From NCBI GenBank assembly GCA_964347345.1, contig CAYFYB010000005.1, positions 1 to 64,000 of the forward strand: a stretch of DNA of 64,000 nt. The letters run 5' to 3'. The position numbers and the translations under genes were made by a program. The stretch's first letter is position 1. Each line of letters begins with the position of its first letter. The notes beneath the pieces were generated by a model that searched no databases, had not been told where the DNA came from, and was given only the letters and a program-made list of their open reading frames with translations. Origin of the DNA: JAJISG01 sp964347345. Lineage in GTDB: Archaea > Thermoplasmatota > Thermoplasmata > RBG-16-68-12 > JAJISG01. Below, in pieces: positions 41,830-49,964 of this stretch.

Positions 41830-42843
41830 CTAAGGCTCCAAGACCGCCCTACCCAATATCCTACCTTCCTGCAAATCCTGTAGGACATCAGCTGCCCGCT
41901 CTAGGGGTTCCCTCCTGCTAACTACGGGCTTAAGCTTGCCCTCCCGAGACAGTTTGACGACGGATGCAAGATCACTCATTGTAGCGGAGAGGGACCCCTC
42001 TAAGGTGAGCTCTCTGGTGAGCAGCTGATGGGGATCCAAGAGGAAGGGGCGTTTCCCAACCCCGAAGACGATGGCTCTACCGCCCCTGGCCAGGAGGTCT
42101 ACGTAACTCCCGCCCGTCTCCTCCGAGACGACGAAGTCGATCAACAGGTCCACCCCTTCTCCTCCGGTAAGCTCTGAGACCCTTGCCACCACACCCTCGG
42201 CAGCGTTGATGGTGGCCGATGCACCAACCCGCTTGGCCACCGCCAGCTTCTCTTCGGAGACATCCACGGCCAGCACCTCGGCTCCAGCGGCCTTTGCGAT
42301 CTGCACTGCTGCGAGTCCGACGCCCCCGGTACCATAGATCAGAACCCTCTCCGTCGGTCTGACAGCACCTCGGACCACCACGGCATGGAAGGCCGTGGCT
42401 CCGCTACAGGGAAGGGTCGCCACCTCTCCAAGGTCATGATCACCGGGAAGCCTAATGACACGGTGGGCGGGCACCTGGACAAGTTGTGCGTAGCCACCGT
42501 CACAGCTCAACCCCATGGCCCTTCCGTGGGGGCACAGGTTCTCCCTGCCAGACATGCAGTAACGACATGTCCCGCAAGGGACCTCGAAGTGGACCACGAC
42601 GGGATCCCCCTCTGTCAGGCCCACCACGCCGGGACCGACTTCGTGGATCTGACCCGCCATCTCGTGTCCGAGGACAATGTCACCAATTCTCCCGGCTCTA
42701 ACATCTTCCAGCACGTGGAGGTCAGTGTGGCAGACACCAGCTGCTTGGATGCGAACGACTACTTCGTCGCTGGACGCTCGCGGGTCTTCCCGCTCCACCA
42801 GCCGCGGCCACTCCCATTGCCTTGAGGCTAGGGCGACCTTCAT
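41830..42843 (-). CDS. Zinc-dependent alcohol dehydrogenase (MDR family)
   Basis: 337 residues. Catalytic zinc ligands are Cys38 (GVCHTD), His60 and Glu61 (GHE). The structural zinc site is complete: Cys90, 93, 96 and 104 (CGTCRYCMSGRENLC). The NAD(P) motif is YGTGGVGLAA and the acidic residue in VDVSEE suggests NAD preference. Similar to archaeal medium-chain ADHs with broad alcohol or aldehyde substrates. Preceded by a 66-residue membrane protein gene three bases upstream, making a two-gene unit. Substrate unknown. Confidence 0.9.
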   Translation of the reverse strand: MKVALASRQWEWPRLVEREDPRASSDEVVVRIQAAGVCHTDLHVLEDVRAGRIGDIVLGHEMAGQIHEVGPGVVGLTEGDPVVVHFEVPCGTCRYCMSGRENLCPHGRAMGLSCDGGYAQLVQVPAHRVIRLPGDHDLGEVATLPCSGATAFHAVVVRGAVRPTERVLIYGTGGVGLAAVQIAKAAGAEVLAVDVSEEKLAVAKRVGASATINAAEGVVARVSELTGGEGVDLLIDFVVSEETGGSYVDLLARGGRAIVFGVGKRPFLLDPHQLLTRELTLEGSLSATMSDLASVVKLSREGKLKPVVSRREPLERAADVLQDLQEGRILGRAVLEP

Positions 42844-42846
42844 ACT

Positions 42847-43047
42847 TCAATCACCCCTCTCACCTCGCACGAAATCCAGATGCAGCTTGAGGAAGAGGAT
42901 GGAGAAGGCCAGCATGATCCCTCCCGACCCCGCAATTGCAGGGAAAGGGGCCGGGTTGTCGGGGCTGAAGGAGGCTGCGACTAGCAGGATGCCGGTGATT
43001 GCCGTCAGTGCTGAGGCCAGAAGCTGCCAAGTAGGTGTCCCGGGCAT
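42847..43047 (-). CDS. Small two-helix membrane protein
   Basis: 66 residues with hydrophobic helices at about 8-26 and 36-53 and a basic C-terminus. No family recognised. GGAG lies five bases before ATG 43047. Stop is three bases before the alcohol dehydrogenase start, so they are co-transcribed; it may be a membrane partner or merely share a promoter. Confidence 0.6.
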   Translation of the reverse strand: MPGTPTWQLLASALTAITGILLVAASFSPDNPAPFPAIAGSGGIMLAFSILFLKLHLDFVRGERGD

Positions 43048-43295
43048 GTCGCTCCTTTGGGAGTGTGTTCGAACGATAAAGAGGTTGCCGACCTATGTGC
43101 TCGGACCGCTACAGAGGTTGTGCGATGAGGGAAGCCGGTCCGTGTGATCTTCATCTCCATACACCCCTTAGCGCAGCCTGCTGAAAACCCTGTCCGTACG
43201 AGTATTTACTTCCCATGCAATAGAGACATATACCTGCGTATTCTAAGTGAGCCTTTGCTATACACAAGTAAACCTTGCCAAGGAAGGTAATCGGA

Positions 43296-44999
43296 ATGAG
43301 GGGGGCATTGCTTCTTAGTCTGGGCCTTTGCGTTGCGCTCGTCGCCTCTTTTGCGTCATCTGCTTTTCTGACATCCGCAACCGCAAAGGCTAGCGTCCTG
43401 CACGATGTCTATCATGATGGGGATTCGGAGAGTCAATGGGTCGAGATGAGCCTCGATCCGGAATGTTATCCTTTCACCACTGCAAAGCTTCACACACACA
43501 TCTCTTGGACCGACCATGTTGTATACCACCTAGCGAGCGACGCTCGTGGAGGCTACCACGTCAGCCTCCGATTCAACCATCACTACAGCCTCAAGGGCCA
43601 GATATGGTTGTACGATTCTGAGAGCGAGAAGTGGGTAGATGGAGGTCGCTCATCGTTGTCAATTTCCAGCAGAGAAAGTATCAAAGCCCATGTCGCGGAA
43701 GAGGAGCTGAAACAAGGTCTGTGGTACTGGACCGAGAGAAAGGCGGTTAGCGCAAGCTCCTTCAACCCATGTACGAAGGAATGGGAGGTAAGAGAGCATA
43801 CTTTTGAGGTGCGCTATCTCCTCAAGTTCTCGAAGGGAGAAATCCAGTTCCTAAAGGTCCTGAAATCGCCCGTGCGTCTGACCGGTGTGGTCTATGATCG
43901 AGGCGTGGACACGGACGGTGATGGCACCTATGACTACCTGGAGATAGGGGTTGGGGTCAAGGTCGACGTCCCAGGATTCTACTACATTGTCATAAGTGAT
44001 CTGCGAGATGGCGACTACAACTACATCCGCATCACAGGCACTCAATGGCTATACCTCGATGCGGGGTCACACGTAGTGGACCTCACCTTGTATGGCCCCC
44101 GCATACGCGGATCTGGCATCGACCCCTCCCACATCGGGGGGATAACGGCAAACTACTACGATCCTGTCTGGGGTGGGTCTGCATTTGATAGCCTGACCGA
44201 TATCCCCCTCTCCAGGACGTATCTTCATACTGAGTTCGATGCACCAGGGGCACCGACCATCAGCATCATCTCGGACCGAGGCATCGACACTGATAACAAC
44301 GGATTCTACAACTATCTGGAAATAGGCGTCGAGGTCCGGGTCGACGTGGATGGGGTCTACAGGGTCATGTTGGACGGGCTTACAGATGACGCAGGGAACC
44401 TCATATGGACTGTGTCAATAGCGGGAGATTACCTGAGGGAGGGGACGAACGTTCTCTACCTGGTGATAGACGGTCAGACGATCTACTACTCAGGCATCGA
44501 CCCGAGTCGCGTTGCATCCCTCACACTAACTGACCCGGATGGGGAGGAGATCAGCCTCAGAGATGTGCCTCTCTCAAGGACGTATCTCCACACAGAGTTC
44601 GAAGCGCCACCGCCTCCTCCGCCTCCCACGGCGGCCCTAACCGGCTTCACAACGGATCGCGGTGTTGACACGGATGGGAACGGGCTATACAACTATCTGG
44701 AAATAGGTGTCGAGGTCCGGGTCGACGAGGCTGGATACTACAATGTCATTCTCTACTGGCTGCTTGACGAAGTGGGGAACTGGATATGGGTGTGGGGCAG
44801 CGACTCCGCCTATCTCGACGTCGGAACACAGTTCATATACCTCAGGCTAGACGGGTCAACTATTCGCGCCGAGGGCCTCAATCCAGCGTATATTTGGTGG
44901 ATAAGTTTGTACGATGAGAACTGGAACCCTCAGGGTTCTCTTGAGCATATCCCGTTGTCGCAGACGTACCTCTACACCGACTTCGAGGAGCCGCCATAA
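43296..44999 (+). CDS. Secreted protein with three tandem 126-residue repeats
   Basis: 567 residues. A signal peptide (about 2-30, LLLSLGLCVALVASFA) precedes a 170-residue unique domain with Cys and aromatic residues. Then come three repeats of about 126 residues (starting near 200, 327 and 454), each with DRGVDTDGDG-type D-x-D-x-D/N-G calcium-binding loop, YLEIGVEVRVD, and PLSRTYLHTEF at its end. A Pro-rich linker (eight Pro with Ala) lies before repeat 3. No anchor or C-terminal membrane helix. ATG 43296 is preferred over TTG 43275. Base composition is lower in GC than its neighbours. Probably a cell-surface or matrix protein; function unknown. Confidence 0.78.
   Translation: MRGALLLSLGLCVALVASFASSAFLTSATAKASVLHDVYHDGDSESQWVEMSLDPECYPFTTAKLHTHISWTDHVVYHLASDARGGYHVSLRFNHHYSLKGQIWLYDSESEKWVDGGRSSLSISSRESIKAHVAEEELKQGLWYWTERKAVSASSFNPCTKEWEVREHTFEVRYLLKFSKGEIQFLKVLKSPVRLTGVVYDRGVDTDGDGTYDYLEIGVGVKVDVPGFYYIVISDLRDGDYNYIRITGTQWLYLDAGSHVVDLTLYGPRIRGSGIDPSHIGGITANYYDPVWGGSAFDSLTDIPLSRTYLHTEFDAPGAPTISIISDRGIDTDNNGFYNYLEIGVEVRVDVDGVYRVMLDGLTDDAGNLIWTVSIAGDYLREGTNVLYLVIDGQTIYYSGIDPSRVASLTLTDPDGEEISLRDVPLSRTYLHTEFEAPPPPPPPTAALTGFTTDRGVDTDGNGLYNYLEIGVEVRVDEAGYYNVILYWLLDEVGNWIWVWGSDSAYLDVGTQFIYLRLDGSTIRAEGLNPAYIWWISLYDENWNPQGSLEHIPLSQTYLYTDFEEPP
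44307..44346 (+). repeat. 40-base near-identical repeat, copy 1
   Basis: Differs from 44688-44727 at a single third-codon position. It encodes the core of repeats 2 and 3 of the secreted protein, so the match is at DNA level and not only in protein. Confidence 0.7.
44688..44727 (+). repeat. 40-base near-identical repeat, copy 2
   Basis: Partner of 44307-44346, 381 bases apart, which equals one protein repeat unit of 127 residues. Suggests recent duplication or gene conversion between repeats 2 and 3. Confidence 0.7.
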
Positions 45000-45024
45000 G
45001 ATCTCCTGATCCTCTCTGGAGTAA

Positions 45025-45096
45025 TGCGGCCGCCGGGATTCGAACCCGGGCTAGAGGCTTGGGAAGCCTCGGTCCTAACCGCTAGACTACGGCCGC
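45025..45096 (-). tRNA. tRNA-Gly (anticodon CCC)
   Basis: Minus strand folds as a full cloverleaf: acceptor GCGGCCG/CGGCCGC with discriminator A; D arm around GTCTAGCGGTTAGGAC; anticodon stem GAGGC/GCCTC with loop TTCCCAA, anticodon CCC reading GGG; T arm CCGGG-TTCGAAT-CCCGG. CCA is not encoded and there is no intron. Confidence 0.95.
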
Positions 45097-45233
45097 TCAG
45101 ATTCCTAAGACTACATGGACTATCTAAGGCTTAAGGAGGAGACCTAAAAGGCTCTCAGAGAGATGATGCTGGGCCAAGAAGGTCACGCCTCCAACGGGAC
45201 CCTACATGCGATGAAACTCACGCCTCACTCCGA

Positions 45234-45488
45234 CTACTTAATGGTCTCCAGTTGACTGATAATATTCCAGATCAGGGTCCTCCCATGCAGGGGTATGTTG
45301 GGGTCATTGGCCAACTCGTCCAGGATGAATATCGCGCTAGCCACACGGACGTCCAGGGCGTCTCCCTCTTTCAGTAGCAACTCCTTAGCGTTTAGCGCAC
45401 CACCCCTGATGTTTCTGGGAACGGAGGTGTCCTCTGCCAGCTGGCCGAGGACCTCCAAGACCTGTTTGAGCTTCTCCTCAATCTCCAT
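45234..45488 (-). CDS. UPF0147 family protein
   Basis: 84-residue archaeal helical protein. The conserved EDTSVPRNIRGGALNAKELL and DELANDPNIPLHGRTLIWNIISQLE segments identify UPF0147. Function unknown. Located between the tRNA-Gly gene and a solo RAM-domain gene, same strand. Confidence 0.9.
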   Translation of the reverse strand: MEIEEKLKQVLEVLGQLAEDTSVPRNIRGGALNAKELLLKEGDALDVRVASAIFILDELANDPNIPLHGRTLIWNIISQLETIK

Positions 45489-45528
45489 AGAGCACTCCCC
45501 TCATTCTCTAGAGTCATGAAGGCTGAGG

Positions 45529-45834
45529 TCACTTCCTTACTCCGCCCTCCTTGTACGTCGTGACGACCATTAAGGTTTTGGTGTCCTTTATGCCAGGTAT
45601 CGGGGCCAGGGAACCCACGACGAAATCCTTGAGACCCCGGTAGTCCTTGAAGCGGGCCTTGGCGATGAGGTCGGTATCGCCGGTCACGAGGAACAGGTCT
45701 TCAATGGCATCGAACTTTGCAATCTCCGCAGCGATCTTGTCCGCCTCCTTGGTGTCCACCTTCAAGGTTATGATGGCGGCGACCTGCTCCGCCCCATAGT
45801 AGGAAGACATCACCTTCTCCATTTCTTGAGCCAT
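45529..45834 (-). CDS. Stand-alone RAM (Lrp/AsnC ligand-binding) domain protein
   Basis: 101 residues. After a 15-residue N-terminal helix, VAAIITLKVDTKEADKIAAEI, DAIEDLFLVTGDTDLIAKARF and GIKDTKTLMVVTTYKE give the alpha/beta RAM pattern. No helix-turn-helix. ATG 45834 is used; a TATA-like GTTAATAC (45863-45871) lies 33 bases upstream. The frame is open further upstream but runs into the next gene. Paralogue-like to the 77-residue protein at 28285-28518. Confidence 0.84.
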   Translation of the reverse strand: MAQEMEKVMSSYYGAEQVAAIITLKVDTKEADKIAAEIAKFDAIEDLFLVTGDTDLIAKARFKDYRGLKDFVVGSLAPIPGIKDTKTLMVVTTYKEGGVRK

Positions 45835-45926
45835 GAAACCACGAAGACTGATTTTTTCGGCAGTATTAACGTTTTCAGTTGAGATCCTTCTCCGCAGCTT
45901 ACCCGCGGGGGACCTGAACAATCGCC

Positions 45927-46730
45927 TTACCCAGCAGCAGGCGGGACAGCTTTCACGACTGCTCCACACTTCCGGCAGAAGCTGTCGTCTTCCCCGATCT
46001 GAACACCGCATTCCGGACACATCAGCTGACCCTGCAATCGAGCCCCGCACTTGCCACAGAAAGTGTCCTCGGGAGAGACTGGGAACCCACAACCAGGACA
46101 TCCACCTTTCTCCTGCTCCAAGGGAGCTTCCTCTCCTTTCAAGAGTTTCTTGCAGGACACCGCAATGCTCACGGCCTCGCCGTATCTCTTCTCATCGAAG
46201 GCGGCCTTGGCCTCCTTCATGAGTTTCTTCACCTCCTTCGTCTCCGGAGAGGAGGCTTTCTTCTTCTTCAGAGAATCCTTCACCACGCTCATCAGAAACT
46301 TGGCCTGGAGGTAATTCTTGGGGAACTCCTTACCTTGGATAGGCCTAGACTCGGGGAGCTCAAGCTCCTCTTCAACGACGGCTGGCTCTGATGGCTCCTC
46401 ATCCTGCCTCATCTGCTCCAGGAGTCCCCGAGCTTCGAGGGCAATCCGTTCCACTTCTCGGTGTCTGCCCTCGTAGTAGGCCTGGCGGGCCTCCTCAAGT
46501 AGTTCCGCGGCCCTGACGTTCTCGAACCCCTTAGCCTCCATTCCCCTAGATATGGCCTCGGTGGTGATGAGGGTATTGTAGGCCCTGTCAGGAATGAACT
46601 CCTCTCCCCTGGCCTCCTTACCTCTTTTGATTCTTGATCTGGCAAATCCCAAAGCGGCCAGGAGGACGACGAGAGATACTATGGCGGTGATGAGGGGTAC
46701 GAGGGTCGAGCCCAGGATATCCTCGGCCAT
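45927..46730 (-). CDS. Membrane-anchored helical protein with two C-terminal zinc ribbons
   Basis: 267 residues. An N-terminal transmembrane helix (about 10-29) is followed by a basic stretch and about 170 residues of charged helices including a TPR-like pair (ARQAYYEGRHREVERIALEA; AKAAFDEKRYGEAVSIAVSCKKLL). Two zinc ribbons end the protein: CPGCGFPV with FCGKCGA, and CPECGVQI with FCRKCGA. The layout resembles the SAP/zinc-ribbon helical protein at 22825-24306, with a membrane anchor in place of the SAP motif. Function unknown. Confidence 0.76.
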   Translation of the reverse strand: MAEDILGSTLVPLITAIVSLVVLLAALGFARSRIKRGKEARGEEFIPDRAYNTLITTEAISRGMEAKGFENVRAAELLEEARQAYYEGRHREVERIALEARGLLEQMRQDEEPSEPAVVEEELELPESRPIQGKEFPKNYLQAKFLMSVVKDSLKKKKASSPETKEVKKLMKEAKAAFDEKRYGEAVSIAVSCKKLLKGEEAPLEQEKGGCPGCGFPVSPEDTFCGKCGARLQGQLMCPECGVQIGEDDSFCRKCGAVVKAVPPAAG

Positions 46731-46810
46731 CGCATCGCCATTCGAGGGTCTTCAAAAAAACGTATCGGCCTCAGAATCGGCAAGAAAAATGAGGGGACGA
46801 GCCAGGGACT

Positions 46811-47488
46811 CTATGGGTCCTCCGGGCCTGAGAGCCTCTCATATGCCGTTATGAGTTCACTCGCCACTGTCCATATCTTCAAAGGGGACCGCCAGAGGGA
46901 GAAGCGCTTCGGAGCTAGCTCCCTCACGGGGCTAAGGAAGTCTCCATGAGGAAAGCCGCCGACGACGCAGCTGACGTTGGGGCCCGATTCCCTGAACACA
47001 GTCATCGGGTCCATTATGGGGGCGTCTTCAGCAAGGGCTACCACCGGGCCCTTGAAACGCTCAAGCAGGTCTGACAGGGAGACGCCTGACTCAAATCTCA
47101 GGAGGGGGCTCTCCTTCGAGGGTACCACGCCTTCCGCAAAGAGGGCCTCCATGAGGCCGAGGAAGCGGTTATAGTTCTTTGGCAGTCTTGTCTCGGGTGA
47201 AATCTGTATGACATCGTTGTTCCTAGTATGCACGATGGTCTCCAACTCTCCTCGGAGGTTCAGGATGGAATCGAGGCAAATCAGCAGGAACACATGGACG
47301 ATGTCGGGCCTTCCCCTCCGATCGCCGTCGGGGAGCCCGCGAAGGGCTGCATGGAGGAAACTGCTGTCCAAGAGGAGCTGGGTAGGTGGTTTCCCCCTTT
47401 TCCCGGCGTAACTCCTCACGGAAGCGTGTCCCGTTAGCTCCTGAGGAATGAGCTCCAACTCAGCGTCGACAAGGATGATCCTTAGCAA
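46811..47488 (-). CDS. nep1: Nep1/Emg1 rRNA pseudouridine N1-methyltransferase
   Basis: 225 residues. SPOUT-class methyltransferase that methylates a pseudouridine in 16S rRNA helix 35 region and assists small-subunit assembly. LLLDSSFLHAAL, HTRNNDVI, LPKNYNRFLGLME and VVGGFPHGDF (SAM-binding knot) are conserved. TTG 47488 is supported by GAGGG upstream and a start exactly before LRIILVDAELEL. It lies nine bases after purP on the same strand. Confidence 0.92.
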   Translation of the reverse strand: MLRIILVDAELELIPQELTGHASVRSYAGKRGKPPTQLLLDSSFLHAALRGLPDGDRRGRPDIVHVFLLICLDSILNLRGELETIVHTRNNDVIQISPETRLPKNYNRFLGLMEALFAEGVVPSKESPLLRFESGVSLSDLLERFKGPVVALAEDAPIMDPMTVFRESGPNVSCVVGGFPHGDFLSPVRELAPKRFSLWRSPLKIWTVASELITAYERLSGPEDP

Positions 47489-47497
47489 GGAGAACCC

Positions 47498-48562
47498 TCA
47501 GGTGAGGACTTCGAAGAGTCTGCCCTGCTTCTCTGCCAGTCGGATCTCCCTGGCTATCCTCCGGCCAGTGGACATTCCCGGCTCTAGGAGGTCGGAGTAG
47601 GGACTTCCCGAGATGTAGAGGTTCGTACCAGCAACAATCCTGCTGGAGACTTCAAAGACCTTGAAGTGGAGCTGGTCCGTCACGATGGTCTCCAGGCAGA
47701 AGGGGCCGATCATTCCGCCGAAGAGGTCCAGAGACTTCTCCACAACGTGCTCCCCCATCTCCAGTACCTTTGGCAGCAGGGACTCTCTCAAGACGGTAGG
47801 GATATTCCCGGTGACGATGAAGGTCGGGTAGATGCCCAGCTTCTTCAGGGACTCCTGGGCCCCCAGCTTGTACATTTCATCGATATTGCTTTCGTCTCTC
47901 CTGTCGATGCCCAGGAGTTCCAAGGTCCCTTTGCTGAGCTTGTAACCTTCGTTCCCTATGGGAGAGTAGAAGAAGTGTATGTAGTATCTGGTCCCGATGA
48001 CGTACTCCTGGATGGTGTAGGGCTGGCTCTTATCCACCGACTGCAGGAACTCCTCGTAGTTCTTGGCGATGAAGGAGCCGCGGCCACCCTTGGCCCCGTG
48101 ATACTTCACGAATACTGGCCGGTCGATGGCGTCCGGCCTCTCAATCTTTGCGGGCATGTCCACCCCTGCCGCGGCCAGCCAGACCCTCTGCTTCTCCCGG
48201 TCCGCCTCCCATTCAATGACCCGACGGTTGCCAAAGGTGGGTACCTCGAAGTCAAAGAAGGCCTGGGCACCCATGTACTCCACGAAAGAACCGTGGGGGA
48301 CCGCGATGGCCTCCATCTCCACCAGCTCAGAGGCGTGGCGGGAGAGCTCCTTGTAGCTATCAACAGAGAGGAACGTATCGGGCCGGGCGTTGGGGAAGGC
48401 GTCGTAGAACCTCGGCTTCTCGCCGATGGCGATGCCGATGGTCTTGAAGCCCTCCTGCCTAGCACCGTGAAAGATCTGGAGAGAAGAGTGAGAGCAGACG
48501 GTGGCTATGGCGGGGTCTTCATAGCCCTCGAGGATCTCAGCGATCCTCTTTGGTGTTACCAT
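47498..48562 (-). CDS. purP: FAICAR synthetase (5-formaminoimidazole-4-carboxamide ribonucleotide synthetase)
   Basis: 354 residues. The archaeal PurP uses formate and ATP to make FAICAR, replacing the folate-dependent PurH formyltransferase. ATVCSHSSLQIFHGARQEGFKT at the N-terminus, VFVKYHGAKGGRG (ATP-grasp), VIGTRYYIHFFYSP and RIVAGTNLYISGSPY are signature segments. A TATA box (48585-48594, CCTTTAAAGC) 28 bases before ATG 48562 predicts a leaderless mRNA. With purE, guaAb and guaAa elsewhere in the window it marks the archaeal purine pathway. Confidence 0.94.
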   Translation of the reverse strand: MVTPKRIAEILEGYEDPAIATVCSHSSLQIFHGARQEGFKTIGIAIGEKPRFYDAFPNARPDTFLSVDSYKELSRHASELVEMEAIAVPHGSFVEYMGAQAFFDFEVPTFGNRRVIEWEADREKQRVWLAAAGVDMPAKIERPDAIDRPVFVKYHGAKGGRGSFIAKNYEEFLQSVDKSQPYTIQEYVIGTRYYIHFFYSPIGNEGYKLSKGTLELLGIDRRDESNIDEMYKLGAQESLKKLGIYPTFIVTGNIPTVLRESLLPKVLEMGEHVVEKSLDLFGGMIGPFCLETIVTDQLHFKVFEVSSRIVAGTNLYISGSPYSDLLEPGMSTGRRIAREIRLAEKQGRLFEVLT

Positions 48563-48584
48563 TAGAGTACAATGATGAGAGCCA

Positions 48585-48594
48585 GCTTTAAAGG
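48585..48594 (-). promoter_or_regulatory. TATA box of purP
   Basis: Minus strand CCTTTAAAGC, centred 28 bases before ATG 48562. Confidence 0.6.
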
Positions 48595-48604
48595 TTTTCC
48601 AGTC

Positions 48605-48850
48605 TTAGTCGCGAAGCTCAGCCTTGAGCTCCTCAATCTCTCTCTGCATCTCCAACAGCGCAGAGAGAATGGCGGTTTCCAACGGGTCCAGATGGGCACA
48701 AAAGCTGGCGGCGGATGAATGTTGGCGAACCTTCGTGACGATCTCATCGAAGAGCCTTCTGTCCTTCTCCCGCAAGGCCCTCCTGTAGTCCATCCAGGAA
48801 CCGACAATGGACTCCAGGTGCATCCGGTATGTGGGTACCGTCCTTCCCAT
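48605..48850 (-). CDS. Conserved archaeal small helical protein
   Basis: 81 residues, all helical and charged. Starts MGRTVPTYRMHLES, a beginning shared by a family of small archaeal proteins of unknown function; helices DYRRALREKDRRLFDEIVTK and ETAILSALLEMQREIEELK follow. ATG 48850 is 28 bases from a TATA-like box (CATTTAAGAG, 48873-48882), so a leaderless mRNA is likely. It lies 42 bases upstream of purP, with its own promoter. Confidence 0.72.
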   Translation of the reverse strand: MGRTVPTYRMHLESIVGSWMDYRRALREKDRRLFDEIVTKVRQHSSAASFCAHLDPLETAILSALLEMQREIEELKAELRD

Positions 48851-48914
48851 GCTCGGGAGAGGCACTCTTCGCCTCTTAAATGAATGAGAGGGGGGTGGAT
48901 GAAAGTGCCTCACA

Positions 48915-49874
48915 CTACCCAGGAGCCTCGACGATCCCCTTCACGATTTTATAGGCCAGAGACAAGACCCGTGCTTCTACGCCGAGTCGATCCGCCTCCC
49001 GGACAACGTATCCCACCGTCTCCTCCAGCTCCGTCCTTCTACCTGCTTCCAGATCCTGGAGCATGGATATCTTCACCTTGGTCATTCCGGCCTTCTCCAA
49101 GGCGCGGCCTCTCTCCAGCACGCTCCTAACCGCCTCTTCATAGGGCAGCCGAAGCACGTCTTCCACGCGGAAGCTGGCCACATCCCTGAGCCGGTGGCCC
49201 AGGGCCCTGGCGACGACCTCAGCCTCCCGGCTCATGTTGACAAACAGCTCCGCCAGTGGTCTGGAAGCGCAAACCCGATGGTACTCCAGCCTGCTGAGGG
49301 CGGAGACCATGGAGGCTGCGCAGTACTGGCAGAGCTTAGACCACTCATCATCCTCAATGCCCCCCGATGCCTCCGCTTTCAGTCCGCTTCTGTTGAATAT
49401 GTCTACGGCTCGTAGGACGCGGTCACTCCCCTCACCGCCCAGCTCACCGAAGACGGTAGCTCCGTTGTAGGTGTAGGCGACAACCCCAGGCCCCACCACG
49501 GACGCCCCTACCCCCGTCAGCCCCCCTATGACCTTTTCGCTACCGAATCTTCGGGCCAAAACATCGTTCTTCATGACGCCATTCTGAAGGGAGGCAACCA
49601 CATTCACATCGAAGCTGACTCCGTCCAGGGCAGCCTCGGAATCATAGGTCTTTGTGGTAAGGAGAAGAAGATCCGCGGCATCTACATCCTTCGGGTCCGC
49701 GGTGGCTTCTACCGCCACAGTGAAGGATTCCAGGCCCGTCACCTGAAGGCCCCTCTCCCGGATGCGCTCCACGTGAGCCTCTCTGCCAATGAGTACGACG
49801 TCCTGTTCCGACCTCGCCAGGAAGGCCCCTATGACTGACCCAAGGCTGCCTGCGCCGAGGATGACTACCCTCAT
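48915..49874 (-). CDS. panE: 2-dehydropantoate 2-reductase (ketopantoate reductase)
   Basis: 319 residues. ApbA/PanE family: VVILGAGSLGSVIGAFLAR is the NADP Rossmann motif, TTKTYD and QNGVMKNDVL are substrate-binding segments, and the C-terminal helical domain (EWSKLCQYCAASMVSAL) carries the catalytic Lys. Archaeal CoA synthesis uses this enzyme for pantoate production. The family also includes other 2-oxo acid reductases. No other pan genes nearby. Confidence 0.86.
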   Translation of the reverse strand: MRVVILGAGSLGSVIGAFLARSEQDVVLIGREAHVERIRERGLQVTGLESFTVAVEATADPKDVDAADLLLLTTKTYDSEAALDGVSFDVNVVASLQNGVMKNDVLARRFGSEKVIGGLTGVGASVVGPGVVAYTYNGATVFGELGGEGSDRVLRAVDIFNRSGLKAEASGGIEDDEWSKLCQYCAASMVSALSRLEYHRVCASRPLAELFVNMSREAEVVARALGHRLRDVASFRVEDVLRLPYEEAVRSVLERGRALEKAGMTKVKISMLQDLEAGRRTELEETVGYVVREADRLGVEARVLSLAYKIVKGIVEAPG

Positions 49875-49964
49875 GGACTCAGGGAGAGGATTTCAATGGA
49901 GAAGAGATTTTCCCCGGCTCTCTTCGGGGCCTTTCGTGCCTTCCTTCAAGACGACAGGAGTGGA

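Noticed and set aside
45835..46101. N-terminal extension of the second RAM-domain protein
   Set aside because: It overlaps the zinc-ribbon gene, is Arg/Ser-rich, and a TATA-like box lies just before ATG 45834.
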